DNA of 64,000 nucleotides from Forficula auricularia (GCA_024734495.1 JALMQS010000267.1:186001-250000); one strand, 5' to 3'; numbered from the stretch's first letter, positions 20,461-31,969 are shown. Translations and numbers: made by a program. Notes: generated by a model not told the origin, from the sequence alone.

Positions 20461-21425
20461 AACATGTTATATATTCTTCTTCTTCTTCAAGTGCCATAAT
20501 CAATTCGGAGCCTCTACTATGGATACAGTTGCCATAATTACCAACCATTGATACGGGAGGTTTTATTGCTAAATAAATAAAACAAGAAAAAAGTGGGCAG
20601 GTAAAATGGTTTATTTTACTCTGATAAAAAAATCAATAAAATTCAATAAGTAATCTAGTAAACACTCGTCATAGGCTAGTTAAGGTAGTTGTTTCGTGAC
20701 AATACTAGCAAAAAGTTAATGCTAGAGTATATAGAACAGACAATAAGGATTCATTTCAACGTTGATCTATTTATTTAATAAACTGCTGGACAAAAGTATT
20801 GCATAAAATTTAAAAATGTTGTAATTTGAAATTAAAATCTATTATTATATATATTTTTTTTGTGAACTCGTTGTGAAAGAATTCTAGTTTATGGAGAGAG
20901 GTGAAAAAAGACAATAAATTTAGTACAAAATTGTTTATTAACACAAATTAAAAAAAAGCTCAATAACGTAAAAACATAGTAAATTTGAATTACCGATTAA
21001 AAAAGTTCTTGTACTTTTAAATTCCTAATTTTTTTTTGTCAATATTTAGTGACACCTCCTCTTGCTTTGATAACCGCCTTAACCCTCCTCGGCATTGAAG
21101 CAATAAGATTTTGAATGATCTCTTGAGAAATGCCATTCCACTCTTCAACAACCGCTAGACGTAGCTCTGCGAGAGAGCTAGGGCAATCTGGACGAAGCCT
21201 GAGCCGTCTTCCAATAGTGTCCCAAAGATGCTCTATAGGATTTAGGTCTGGACTTCTTGGTGGGGAAACCAAACGATTTATTGAAACGTCTTCTAGGTAC
21301 TGCAGTACAACTCGAGCAGTGTGACATCTGGCGTTGTCTTGCATAAATAAAAAATTATCACCGGCTCTTCTGGCAAATGGCACAACATATTGCTGGATAA
21401 CATTAAGATACCTCTGGGCATTTAA

Positions 21426-22704
21426 AACCTCACATGCCTCCAAAATCCTAACCAAAATAATCCAAAGAAGAATAGAACAAAGAGTTGAAAAAAAATCTGG
21501 GGGAAGACCAGTTCGGCATTAGAAGAAACAGAGGCACCCGAGAAGCAATTCTCTCTCTTAGACTAATAATAGAAAGGGCTTTTATCAGGGAAGAATCTGT
21601 CTACATCCGATTCATAGACCTAGAAAAAGCATTCGATAACGTCAATTGGGAAATTATGTTTAAAATATTAAAACAGGCGGGAATAAAATTCAGAGAGAGA
21701 AGACTAATCTACAATCTATATCAAAACCAGACGGCAATTATAAATATTGGAGATGAGCAAAGAGAAGCCAAAATAAAAAAAGGTGTAAGACAAGGATGTG
21801 TGCTGTCACCCATGATTTTCAACTTATACATAGAAGAAGCGATTAAAGAATTCAAAGACAAAATTGATACAGGTATAGAAATCCAAGGTCAAAAGATCGC
21901 TATGTTAAGATTTGCCGATGACATTGCCCTTCTAGGAAGCAATAAAAAGAATTAGAGGACGCCCTGAATGGAATTAACCAAATCCTAATAGAAGAAATCA
22001 AAATGAAAATAAACAAGAATAAAACCAAGGTCCTAGTATGTACAAAATTAGAACAAACGAGACAGGAATGCATGAAAATTAACCAAGAAAACCTAGAAGG
22101 AGTTAAGGAATTCCGCTACCTAGGAAGTAAAATAACATGGGATGGGAGGAGCGAAAACGAAATTAAATCAAGAATTGCCCAAGCAAAAATGGGGTTTAAT
22201 TCAAAACAAAAACTACTATGCTCCTCCTCATCAGCTTAGAAAACAGGAAGTTGCTATTGAAGACATATGTATGGAGCATAGCCATGTACGGGTGTGAAAC
22301 CTGGACAATTGGAAAAGCGGAGAGAAAGAGATTGGAGGCTTTCGAAATGTGGTGCTACAGAAGAATGATGAAATATCAAATGGATGGATAAAATTACAAA
22401 TGAAGAAGTTCTTGGAAGAATCGGAGAAAAAAGAACCTTGTGGAAGAGTCTGAAGAAGAGAAGAGGTCAGATGATGGGGCACACACTGAGACATGGGGGA
22501 CTGCTTAGGGATATCTTGGAGGGGGAGGTGGGAAAGAAAAGGGGAAGGGGAAGACCCAGATTAGAATATTTCAACCAAATAATTGGCGATATGGGATGCC
22601 AGACATTTAGAGAGGTCAAACAGCTGGCGGGGGACAGAGTCGAGTGGAGACGGATTGTTGCATCAAACCAGTCTTAGGACTGTATACCCGATGATGATGA
22701 TGAT
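21426..22704 (+). mobile_element. 5'-truncated non-LTR retrotransposon with (ATG)n tail and 10-bp TSD
   Basis: GGGCATTTAA is duplicated at 21416-21425 and 22705-22714. The 3' end is GATGATGATGATGAT, a microsatellite tail. The body encodes the fingers/palm and C-terminal part of a reverse transcriptase. Truncation at the 5' end plus a tail and target duplication is typical of target-primed insertion. Confidence 0.85.
21485..22677 (+). pseudogene. Reverse transcriptase of the nested retrotransposon
   Basis: Frames at 21485-21955, 22003-22239 and 22250-22677 give DQFGIRRNRGTREAI, VYIRFIDLEKAFDNVNW (first Asp), KKGVRQGCVLSPMIFNLYIE, LRFADDIALL (the catalytic FADD box), KINKNKTKVLV and FRYLGSKITWDG. 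The C-terminal part has MYGCETWTIGKAE and KKRGRGRPRL. This resembles insect endonuclease/reverse-transcriptase ORFs. The 5' endonuclease is missing, and at least two frame breaks (after 21955 and near 22239) inactivate it. Confidence 0.85.
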
Positions 22705-23923
22705 GGGCATTTAATGTACCAGCATCAACAATGTGCAACTCTGTACGGCCATCAAAACTTATGCCTCCCCAAATCATGATCCCACCGCCGCCAAAACTCA
22801 CTCTTGGGGAGATGTTAACTTCTGCATACCTCTCCCCTTGTCGCCTCCATACTCTCATCCTTCCATCTGGAGAGAATAGAGTGAATCTCGATTCGTCTGT
22901 GAACAATACACGTCTCCAATCTTCTAATGTCCAATTGACATGTTCATGCGAGTATTGAAGTCTGGCAACTCTATGGGCTCTGGTAAGAAGAGGGCCAGTT
23001 GCGGGTCTCCTGGAAGCCAAATTTGCTTCATTCAACCTTCTTCTAACTGTCCTACTTGAAATATGGACGTCACGAACGACAGCGATAGAATGCCGTAATT
23101 GATTACTAGTGAGAGACCTGTTTCGTAGGACATTTAGCTGAAGAAATTTTGATTTAAATCTCCCTTTTTAAAGGTATTGTTATCAATGTTAATATTTACA
23201 AACGAGGCTGTATATAATTTTTCAAAGTTAATATATCTATCTATTTGCATTTTATTAGGAATTGATTTCTAAAGTTATCCCATAAGAAAATATAAAAAAA
23301 TTGAGCTTTATACTTTAACGAACTTAAAGTACTATTTTATAGACCTTTATTACCTGTTACCTGCCAAAGTAACCACAACCCAAACTCTATAGTCGCTGGT
23401 CGTTCTTACCTGTATAGGGGACATGCACAGAAAAACTTTCAGCTTTTATAAAATAACGAAGGTCTGGCCGTCGTGGGCTCTTGATCTATTTCTTAATTAT
23501 AATTAAATATGTATGTATAAACTTTCCGATATCCTGTATAGTGCAATGTATAAGAGTCTGAAAAACTCTATCTTCGGAATTTAATATCTCCAGAACTATA
23601 TTGTTCATAAATTTCATTTTGCCACCAATCGATGCAGAATGTATTTAAATAATAATTTTAAAAAAAATCCTAAGAAAACCCATATGGTGAAACAACTACC
23701 TTAAGTCCAGAAATGACACATAACTGACAAAGATGGTTAAAGAGTATTTGGGAGAGGAGGGGCAACTCGTTTGAAGGACAAGGCAATTATTATAATAGGT
23801 ATTTTAAAAGCAAGAAAATTTTCACTACCGGTGTATTTATTTATTTATTTTAATCTATAATATAATATAATCTTTAAAACATTTTACTATAATAAATAAA
23901 TGAATTACTTTTATATTCATTTA

Positions 23924-24100
23924 TTAACCTATTTTATTTTTTTTCGATCGATCAATTTCAATATCGATACCAATTTTTAAAGCAACTCTTTCGGTCTTAC
24001 CAAAAAACACTTTCAATTCGAATCGCCAATCTTTGCCAGGTATATAAACCGGAAGATACGTCGAATCCATGTAAATGCCCTTGTTAGTCTCGTAATAGCC
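23924..24100 (-). CDS. DUF1091-A terminal exon
   Basis: 177 bp including TAA at 23926-23924. It encodes GYYETNKGIYMDS, VYIPGKDWRFELKVFF and a basic tail RSKKNKIG. The acceptor TTTTTAG follows a long A/T run. Confidence 0.8.
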   Translation of the reverse strand, partial: GYYETNKGIYMDSTYLPVYIPGKDWRFELKVFFGKTERVALKIGIDIEIDRSKKNKIG

Positions 24101-27100
24101 CTAAAAAAAAAAAAAAACAATCGATAATGCGATGAAGGCCTTCATTCTGAAAAAAGCTGGGCTCAAGAAGGCTTGTGAAAATCGACTGTCCCAGTTTTTA
24201 CTTTACTATACAGGATATAATATGGTCAAGTATTGTAATCGGCCGCCTCCGTGGTCTAATGGTCAGAGTAACTGACTGGCAACCCGGAGGTCCCGGGTTC
24301 GATTCCCGGCTATGCTCAGAAATTTTTCTGTAAGTATAGGGTCTGGAACGGGGTTCACTCAGCCTCGTGAGGATAAATGAGTAGCTGCTTGATTGAGAAG
24401 TAGCGAATCTCGGTTAAGAACACTGAAACGAAGGTTGTAGATGTGCGTTGAGCTAACCACTTGACCCCTCGGTACTGTTTCCAATTAGGACAGCAACCAA
24501 TTCAGTAAGCCAAGACCCATGAAGGGTTGTCGAGCCAGAGATTTATTTTTATTTTAAGTATTGTAATCGTGCATGAAAAAAGTGTTTTTTTCTTTTTTTT
24601 TTCGAAATATCTAAAAAACGGCTGAAACTATTTTGATTAAAAAAATTGAGCGAAATCATGGCATTTCGTTCTATAAAAAAGCCCTAATAAGTGAACATCG
24701 AAAAAATTATATTTTTCGAGAAAATAATTGTTTTGTCAAAATGTCTGTTAGTCTGTGCGTTACCAATCTCAAAAAAACTGCAACGGATCGTTGCTAAGCT
24801 TTATCCAAATTCATTTGAAATATTAATATGTTTATTCTTTTATTATTAATCAGATATCACTTGCAATTTGCAGTTCATGTTGACTTTCAATTCAAAAATA
24901 CGATCGATTCTCATTTAATAGTCGAGGAATAACCATTCTACATTCGATTTTTGAAGTTTCAAACTTGAGTTGTTTACCACAAAAGTTTAGCCCTTTTTGA
25001 TTTTAAGTCGATTCTTCAAAACATCAAAAATGGAATGCAATAAGGTTATTCCTCTAGTATTAGATAAGAATCGATCGTTATTTTTGATTTTAAGTCGATT
25101 CCTCCATGTCTTCAGCAATGGTTACACAATAAATAACCGAAATGTCAAAAATCCAATATAGAATAGTTATTCCTCAAGTACTAGATGAGAATCAATCGCA
25201 TAGTCTTTTGGTTTTAAGTCGATTCCTCTTACGTGTAACGGATAAGAAAAAGAACGCAGTTGCTATGGTTACTTATAAACTTTCCTCCCAAATTTTTAGC
25301 ATTTCACAGAGAAAAGCCTATCCACTCTTACTTAGTTAGGTTAAATGAGTCCTATATTACCATAAACAGATCAAATGAATAAATTTTAAAGAATTCAAAA
25401 ATCTTACTTTAGAGTAAAGTACTTTAAAAATATAATTTTACTAAAAACTTTATTTAACCTTTTTGTCGGCCCCAAGGTACTTAATTAGGATATTAAATTT
25501 CATCAAAATTGGTTAAGTCATTTTAAAGATATTTAGAAAAAACTAAAAAAGTACTGAAATAAATAATGTTGTATAATACTAATGTTTGTGGGCCGATATG
25601 TACCAAAAACTAATCAGCGCTTCATTTTGTTAAAATGATGGTAGGTTTTCAATTTCATTTCAATCGGTGCAAAGGTGTGGAAAAATCGTGGACGAAAAAA
25701 ACGATAACATCCATCCACATCCATCCATCCGCACGCACTTCCAAAAAAATGGCACTTTTTGGCCTCTCGACGAGATTCCAGGTAACTTTTGGCAAAACCG
25801 CCACATGCTAAAATTCAATCTCATTGAATACTTCAATTTGTGACCTTAATTGAGTCCATGGGTTCCGTAGTCTTTACCTGAGGACCCGTTGAAGTCGCGC
25901 TTGCCGCGCGACCGATTGCAATACTTTCTCCCATGCTTCGCATTGACAGCACTAGTCGTGAAATTAATCGAAACCAAATTTCACACGTAGTTTTGATCCA
26001 TTGAGATTAAGAGCTGATTAGATTTTGGTGCATATCGACCCAAAATTAAGGGGGGGGGGGGTTAAAAAATTAAAATCTAGGCCATTTGAGCAAAGTCAAC
26101 CAAATTTTGTATACATAATCCCCATAATATACATAGACCCCAGAAGTCTAAAAATGCAAAAACTAACCCCCCTACATGATTATAAATAATTGTATTAAAT
26201 ATTAAATATAAGTTAGGGGCCAGGTTGTATGGTAAATTCAATTGGGTGGCCACATCAGAACTTGTCAGTTTATTTGCCAATAGAGACAAGGGCTTCTATG
26301 AGAGAGGCATAATCGAATTACCTTCAAAATGGCAACAAGTTATCGAACAAAACTGCGCATATTTGACCTAAATCGAGTGATTCTAAGTATGTTAAATAAA
26401 ACCTTCAATAAAAATAATGGATTTCTTTTTACTACACCTAATATAAATTGGTCATTTAATACAGTGGTTCTTAACCTTTTTAAGCTGGGACCCAAATTTG
26501 AGAAATTTGTTCATGTCGCGACCCCCATCTCCCGTCAAAAAAAAATATAATTGCTTTTTTTTAGACGATACTTGAGAAATTTTCTTTAATTTTCAATGAT
26601 GACTTTTTTAACTCACATATAATAATATAATTTTGTAACTATTAAGGTAATTGTTTCGCGGCAATACTAGCAAAAAGTTAATGCTAGAGTATATAGAACA
26701 GACAATAAGGATTCATAATTCATAAGCCCAAAACTTTTTGCTGTTTATGTACCGATTCTAGCCAATCCTGTGCTCGTTTGACAAATCTGGCACCATTGTA
26801 AGAGATTGAATATTTTTATATTATAATGAGAGATAAAATACATTTTAAATTTCTATAAAAATTGTTTTATTATTTTTTAACAATTGTAATCAACGCCTAC
26901 GTTACACCTTATGAAAATTATAATTTTGAAAAATTCTAGCGCATGCTCGCTTTATACATCTTTCGCTAGTTAAATAAATGCGCCGTTGCCAAATTGTTTT
27001 TAGTGTAAATTTTTTTTATACATTTTTCATTATTTATTAATTATTATCTCAGAAACTGTGTTGTAACTATGAATCAAAATTGTCTTAAAATATGTATTGG

Positions 27101-30100
27101 TTATTGTTTAATGTTGCTTTAGTTTTTTATAAAAATGGTAAGAAGGGTTTCTTAATTATAATTAAATATGTATGTAAATTTTCCGATATCCCGTATAGTG
27201 CAATGTATAAGAGTCTGAAAACACTAATTTTGAAATTTAATATCTCCGGTACTATAGTGTTCATAAATTTCGTTTTGCCACCAATCGATGCAGAAGTATT
27301 TAAATAATAATCTGTCTAAATTTCAAAAAAAATACTACGAAAACATATTTGGCAGAACAACTACCTTAAGATAACCAAAGGTACTTTTCGATCTAAGGAA
27401 AATTTAATGAAAAAATAATTTTTAAGAAAAAATAAAAACCGACTTCAAAAATTAAATGCAACAAATAAAATACACTAAAAGGTATAAAATAATTATTATC
27501 TTATTTAGTTACAACTAAACGACGAAATATTAACATGAAATTACTTTTTGAAGTCGGTGCCAAACTAACTATACCTATAAGCGAGCATACCCTCCAAACG
27601 TACTAAGTAAGATCCGTCGAGTGCGATTCATAAAAGGTATATGTTTGGCACCGACTTCAAAGAGTGATTTCATGTTAATATTTCGTCGTTTAGTTGTAAC
27701 TAAATAAGATAATAATTATTTTATACCTTTTAGTGTATTTTATTTGTTGCATTTAATTTTTTGAAGTCGGTTTTTATTTTTTTCTTAAAAATTATTTTTA
27801 TTTTTCTCTTTTTAGTGATGTTATTAATAGTGATCATATCATCAGAACTTGATCAAATTAATATGACACCATCCCCAAGACACCCCCTTTCGGATAAAAA
27901 AGAACCATCGAAATCGGTTCATAAACAAAGAGGTTAGGTCTAAACAAACCTAATAAAAAAGGTCTAATACCTATGAAAAAAATACGAAAAAAAATGGGAC
28001 CAATCGGAAGCTAGACTGGACCCAATGCAAAAAAAAATTTTCAAAATCGGTTGAGAATTGGCGGAGATATGAGGTAACATAGGCACAAAAAAAAAAAAAA
28101 AATTCAATCGAATAGAGAACCTCCTCCTTTTTTGAAGTCGGTTAAAAAGAGCAAGTTTTTCATATTTTCTTTTTTTATAATATTGAATAAATCAAAATAT
28201 ATGTTTCAATTTATAATAATAAGTAAAATATTTGATTAACAACTCTGCGCGACCCAAAGAATATGTTTTGCGACCCAATTTTGGGTCGCGACCCATAGGT
28301 TAAGAACCACTGATTTAATATAATACTCCTAAGAGATAAGATAAATAAATACAAACGTACCGCCGGAATCGGACATCGCTGTGGGAGGCCAAAGTCCTTC
28401 ATCATCTTTCCAAGTACCAATTTCTCATTTTTGATAATAGAGCAGCACTCGTCCCGGGCATAATTGAGACTGCCCCGTTTCCAGTCATTATTCTTTTTCA
28501 CCGAACTCAAAACTTCACACTGAAAAAAAAACAAAAACAATTTTTTTTTTTTGTTTAGAGAGAATAGTGTACAGTGGAGGATTTAGCACTTGAGAGGCCC
28601 CTAAGTGCAATTCAATTTTGAGACTCCCCTCAAAATATTTTCAATAATTACACTAAATATTACTACACTCTTCTTCTTATTTTTTAATTGTTAAAAACAT
28701 ATTTTTATATATATAGATAGTTCTTTGCTTTTCACTTTTTTTTTAAGAATCTTTGAATATGTGAAATAATCAAGTAGGCTTTGCCTTTTTCCAACAAAAG
28801 AAAGTTTGTTTTGTTTATTATTAGTAAAAATGACTCGTGGAAAGGTTGTTGATGAAAAAATTTGCTCAATTATTATCAATTTATTTAAAAAGGGAAAATC
28901 AAACGCGGAAATTGGCGATCTAGTTAATTTATCAAAGTTTACTGTCAGAAATATTATTTGAGTTTATAAAACAACGGGTACAATAGCTACAAAACCTCGG
29001 TATGCGTCGAAATCCAAAATATCAGATGCTGATAGACGGGCATTGAAGAAGATTATTAGAAAAAACAGGCGTTCGAATTATGGTGAATTATCTGTTCTTG
29101 GAGCGGCTGGGAGCGAAGTGTTTCAAGATCCACGTGCCATAGAGAAGCCCATAAGTTAGGTTTTAAAACTTACAAGGTAATTTTATTGCAACTTATTACA
29201 AATTTTTTTTTGTAATTTTACTAATTTTTTTAGGCGAAAAAAAGCCACTCTTGACATTAAAACAAAAGAAAAACCGGCTTAAATGGGCTAAAAGTCACAT
29301 TAATTGGACGAGTGATGAATGGAATAGTGTCCATTGGAGTGATGAGTCTCGTTTTGAAGTTTGTGTTGGGGACAATCGAAGCAGAGCTATTCGTCAGAAA
29401 AATGAAGCTTTCAATTCAGATTGTTTAAAAAAGAAAGTAAAATTTCCTGCTTCAATAATGGTATGGGGTTCAATGTCTGCTAGAGGTGTTGGAAAACTTC
29501 ACTTCATTGATGGAATTGTAAACACCAATAAATATTTGGAGATTTTAAAAAAATCGTTACTTCCAACAATGGCAGATGCATTGCAGAATAATAATAATTT
29601 TGTGTTCCAACAAGACGGGGTGGCCTGCCATACATCAAGAAAATCTTTAAAATGGCTTTCTGATCATAATGTTCCACTTTTGGAGTGGGTGGCAAACAGT
29701 CCCGACTTGTCACCAATAGAAACTCTTTGGCACACAATGAAAAAGCTATTACGAATACAACCAGCTAGAAACGTAGTCGAATTAAAACACAAACTTCAAA
29801 ATATTTGTGATACTTTCACTCAAGATGAGTGTCAAAACTGAATAAGTACGTTGCCCAAAAGAATTCAAGCCGTAATTAAAAATAAAGGCGACGTCACACA
29901 GTGGTAAAGGTTTTGATTTTGTATGTTTTCCTTGTTTTTAACAATTAAAAAATAATTTTAAGTTAAATGTTACAATAAAATGTTTTAAATTGTTTAAAAT
30001 GTTGTTCCAAATGATAATAAAATAAATATTTAAATTAAATTTACCGTGAATTAGCATAATTTTATTTAAAAAGAAAAAATATTGGTGGGCCAATTGAGAT

Positions 30101-31842
30101 GGGACGGGGCTCGTAATTAGTGTGTGTTTACCTCCCAGTCATCTTGAACGAAATCCTTTGGAAATGTCATGTTCGCTTTAAACACTCGCATTCCCTTATC
30201 ATCAAGATCGAGGAAGAAAAAATGTATTTCGGCTAGTTCTTTTGATATTTCTTCAATTTCATATCGTTTCATCACTATTTCATATAAACCCTGAAAATAA
30301 ATAAATAAATACAATATAAATATTTATGGATTTTTTTTTGTTTTTACTCATACAGGGTATGGTCAAGTATTGTAATCGTGCATGAAAAAAGTGATATTTT
30401 TCCTTCTTTTTTCAAAATATCTCAAAAACGGCTGAAACTATTTTGATTAAAAAAATTGAGCGAAACCATGGCATTTCGGTCTACAAAAAAGCTCTAATAA
30501 GTGAACATCTAAAAAATTATATTTTTGGAGATAATAACTGTTTTGTCAAAATGTCTGTTAGTCTGTCTGGTTGTCTGTTAGTTAGTCTGTGCGTTACCAA
30601 ATTTTTGTGGACGAGCTAGCTCAAAAACTAGTGTGAATATCGAAACAAAATTTGACACGTAGTTTTGGTGGATTGAGATTAAGAGCTGATCAGATTTTGG
30701 TGCATATCGACCCAAAATTAAGTGGGGGTGGGGGGGGGTTAAAAATTAAAAAGGCCATTTGAGCAAACTCAACCAAATTTTGAATACATAATCAGTGGGA
30801 CCCCAGAAGTCTAAAAATGCAAAAACTAACCACCCAAAATGGGGGGGGGGGGGGCAAAACATGAAAATATAGGTCCATGAACCAAATTCAACCAAATTTT
30901 GTATACATAATCAGTGCGGGCCCCAGAAGTCTAAAAATGCAAAAACCAGCCACCCAAAATGGGGGGGGAGGGGAGGCAAAAAGATGAATATTTAGGTCCA
31001 TGAACTAAATTCAGCCAAATTTTGTACACATAATCCAGAGTGCGGGCCCCAGAGAAGTCTACAAAATGCAAAAACTAACCATCCAAAATGGGGGGGGGGG
31101 GCAAAAGATGAATATTTAGGTCCATGAACCAAATTCAACCAAATTTTGTATACATAATCAGTGCGGGCCCCAGAAAACTAAAAAAAAAATATAACTTCCC
31201 AAAATGGGGGTGGGGATGAAATTTTAGACTCTTGTACCAAACTCAACCAAATTTTGTATACATAATCAGTGCGGGCTCCAGAAGCTCTAAAAATGCAAAA
31301 ACTAACCACCCAAAAAATGGGGGGGGAGGGGAGCAAAACATGAAAATATAGGTCCATGAACCAAATTCAACCAAATTTTGTATACATAATCAGTGCGGGC
31401 CCCAGAAAACTAAAAATATAACTTCCCAAAATGGGGGTGGGGATGAAATTTTAGACTCTTGTACCAAACTCAACCAAATTTTGTATACATAATCAGTGGG
31501 CTCCCTGGAGTCTAAAAATGGGAAAACTAAGCCCCTCCTCTACATGATTATAAATAATTTTATTAAATATTAAATATAAATGATGGGCCAGGTTGTATGG
31601 TAAAGTCAAGTGGATGGCCACATCAAAACATGTCAGCTTATTTTTTTGTATTTTTGAAATGCGGCGCGTAATGGGTTAAAGACCATTAGTGAAAAAATTC
31701 GAGCGAATTTAATATACTAGGGCCGCCCGGAAAGCTTGTCTCTGCCGGGCGTACCACGTGTGTGTGTAAAATGAAAACTCACCGCTGAATATACATGAGA
31801 TAGGCACAAAGTGAAAGCGAAATATTTTAGAAAGAAATCCAT
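23924..31842 (-). CDS. Secreted DUF1091/MD-2-like protein, copy A, four exons, complete
   Basis: Exons on the minus strand: 31842-31783, 30290-30132, 28519-28361, 24100-23924 (20+53+53+58 residues, 184 aa). Exon 1 is a signal peptide (MDFFLKYFAF, TLCLSHVYSA) and ends exactly at a GTGAGT donor. The mature part has a coil-like N-terminal exon, then CEVLS, a stretch with NYARDECC, LPQRCPIPA, and a last exon with PGKDWRFELKVFF. The CPI...G.Y...LP..P...WR arrangement fits DUF1091 (MD-2-related lipid-recognition fold), a family expanded in insects; size and signal peptide agree. Cysteines at the exon 3 start, ECC and RCP could form disulphides. Function is unknown, possibly binding of a lipid or small hydrophobic ligand. 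All junctions are phase 0. Introns hold a Tc1-like, a hAT, Helitron-like and SINE insertions. Confidence 0.75.
24242..24555 (+). repeat. tRNA-derived SINE (family S1) with 14-bp TSD
   Basis: The head reads CCGCCTCCGTGGTCTAATGG (A-box-like), then GGTCCCGGGTTCGATTCCCG (B box). The end is T-rich (ATTTTTATTTT). AAGTATTGTAATCG is duplicated at 24228-24241 and 24556-24569. The empty site is visible in other copies of the host repeat (e.g. 30366, 56496). 314 bp. It looks like a tRNA gene at first sight, but the body and duplications show a SINE. Confidence 0.85.
24776..25930. repeat. Dispersed repeat with CAACGGATCGTTGC end
   Basis: Starts AACTGCAACGGATCGTTGC. Its first part is inverted at 39995-40410, and its second part (25400-25930) is inverted at 3700-4440. 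The open frame at 25142 has no known domain. It lies in the DUF1091-A third intron. Confidence 0.55.
26646..27365. mobile_element. piggyBac-like MITE, TTAA target duplication, inside hAT element 5
   Basis: Ends GGTAATTGTTTCGCGGC and GCAGAACAACTACC are inverted and flanked by TTAA at 26642-26645 and 27366-27369. 720 bp, same family as 20684-23700. No ORF of note. Confidence 0.7.
27416..28147. repeat. Foldback repeat F1 (ACCGACTTCAAAAA family) inside hAT element 5
   Basis: Arms of about 140 bp between ACCGACTTCAAA and TTTGAAGTCGGT flank a spacer with GTACTAAGTAAGATCCGTCG. A non-inverted tail then runs to CTTTTTTGAAGTCGGTTA. Other copies: 32185-33632 (composite) and 35831-36548. Confidence 0.75.
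28361..28519 (-). CDS. DUF1091-A exon 3
   Basis: 159 bp. Acceptor TTTTTTTCAG, donor GTACGT. It encodes CEVLSSVKKNNDWKRGSLNY, then ARDECCSII and LPQRCPIPA. Nearly identical to copy B exon 3. Confidence 0.8.
28829..29906 (+). pseudogene. Tc1-like transposase, nearly complete
   Basis: ATG at 28829 opens MTRGKVVDEKICSII and an N-terminal helix-turn-helix (KSNAEIGDLVNLSKFTVRNI) that meets TGA near 28960. It then continues with TTGTIATKPRYASKSKISD. After a frame shift, the long frame 29251-29841 has KWAKSHINWTSDEWNSVHWS, SDESRFEV (first Asp), FVFQQDGVACHTSRK (second Asp), SPDLSPIETLWH (Glu), and after another stop LPKRIQAVIKNKGDVTQW. Order and spacing fit Tc1. One internal stop, one shift and a late stop make it inactive. 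It sits in intron 2 of DUF1091-A; the same intron in copy B is only 82 bp. Confidence 0.8.
30132..30290 (-). CDS. DUF1091-A exon 2
   Basis: 159 bp. The acceptor TTATTTTCAG and donor GTAAAC are canonical. It encodes GLYEIVMKRYEIEEISKEL, then FLDLDDKGMRVFK and ends DDWE. Confidence 0.8.
30345..31645 (+). mobile_element. Dispersed repeat R1, longest copy, with tandem-expanded modules
   Basis: Left end ACAGGGTATGGTCAAGTATT; right end GGCCAGGTTGTATGGTAAAG. The centre (30765-31500) is expanded into a row of about 120-bp modules. Lies in DUF1091-A intron 1. Confidence 0.65.
30765..31500 (+). repeat. Tandem modules, about 100-125 bp, seven anchors
   Basis: The anchor CCAAATTTTG(T/A)ATACATAATC recurs near 30770, 30892, 31014, 31138, 31247, 31370 and 31471. 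Each is followed by CCCCAGAAG, AAAAATGCAAAAAC and a G run. G-run length varies from unit to unit. Confidence 0.7.
31783..31842 (-). CDS. DUF1091-A exon 1 (signal peptide)
   Basis: 20 codons from ATG at 31842-31840, hydrophobic core FAFTLCL, donor GTGAGT. Aligns with the first exon of copy B at 43631. Confidence 0.75.
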
Positions 31843-31876
31843 TTTCTTCTCACCCTCTATTACTATAAGGAAAATG

Positions 31877-31969
31877 TTTTTATATATTATATATATATAG
31901 TATATGGAAATATTTATTTATTAATTTAATTAATTGAGAATTCATGTTTCTCTCGCTGGGGATCTTCGC
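31877..31969 (-). promoter_or_regulatory. Putative promoter of DUF1091-A, conserved block and TATA
   Basis: On the minus strand GCGAAGATC (31969-31961), AACATGAATTCTCAATTAA and AATAAATATTT lie upstream of a TATATAAAAA-type box near 31884. They appear in the same order as upstream of copy B (43476-43568), although the rest of the flanks differ. Distance to ATG is about 40-130 bp. Confidence 0.5.

Larger units (their letters stand above)
21039..23150 (-). pseudogene. Tc1-like transposase gene, split by a retrotransposon
   Basis: Minus strand. The N-terminal portion (about 23150 to 22705) reads [20 protein letters not shown], then [20 protein letters not shown] and [19 protein letters not shown] (first catalytic Asp, in TDESRF). 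It breaks at DAGTLNA. The C-terminal portion (21425 to 21039) resumes at LNAQRYLNVIQQYV with FLFMQDNARCHTA (second Asp), SPDLNPIEHLWD (final Glu) and ends VKAVIKARGG..Y-stop. The two parts flank a retrotransposon at 21426-22704 with a 10-bp duplication. The first roughly 50 residues of the DNA-binding domain are missing. Apart from the insertion, the frame is open, which implies a recent loss. Confidence 0.85.
20684..23700. mobile_element. piggyBac-like element with TTAA duplications, expanded by nested insertions
   Basis: The ends GGTAGTTGTTTCGTGAC and GTGAAACAACTACC are inverted and each is flanked by TTAA (20680-20683, 23701-23704), the piggyBac-type target. The same family without the insert occurs at 26646-27365 (720 bp). 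The 3-kb length here is explained by the Tc1 copy and the retrotransposon inside. No piggyBac transposase seen. Confidence 0.7.
26462..28312. mobile_element. hAT element 5, CAGTGGTTCTTAACC TIRs, 8-bp TSD ATTTAATA, with nested elements
   Basis: CAGTGGTTCTTAACC at the left is exactly inverted at the right (GGTTAAGAACCACTG), with ATTTAATA duplicated at 26454-26461 and 28313-28320. Subterminal GACCC/GGGTCGCG motifs are typical of hAT ends. No transposase. A TTAA-flanked element and a foldback are nested inside. It lies in DUF1091-A intron 3, 41 bp from the donor of exon 3. Confidence 0.85.

Noticed and set aside
22616..22710. His-repeat in a 139-codon minus-strand frame
   Set aside because: The His run is the (ATG)n tail of the retrotransposon read in reverse and fused by chance to the Tc1 frame.
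24242..24320. Apparent tRNA gene (A and B boxes)
   Set aside because: It lacks a clean cloverleaf and 3' acceptor pairing, has a 230-bp body, a T-rich tail and a 14-bp target duplication. It is a SINE.
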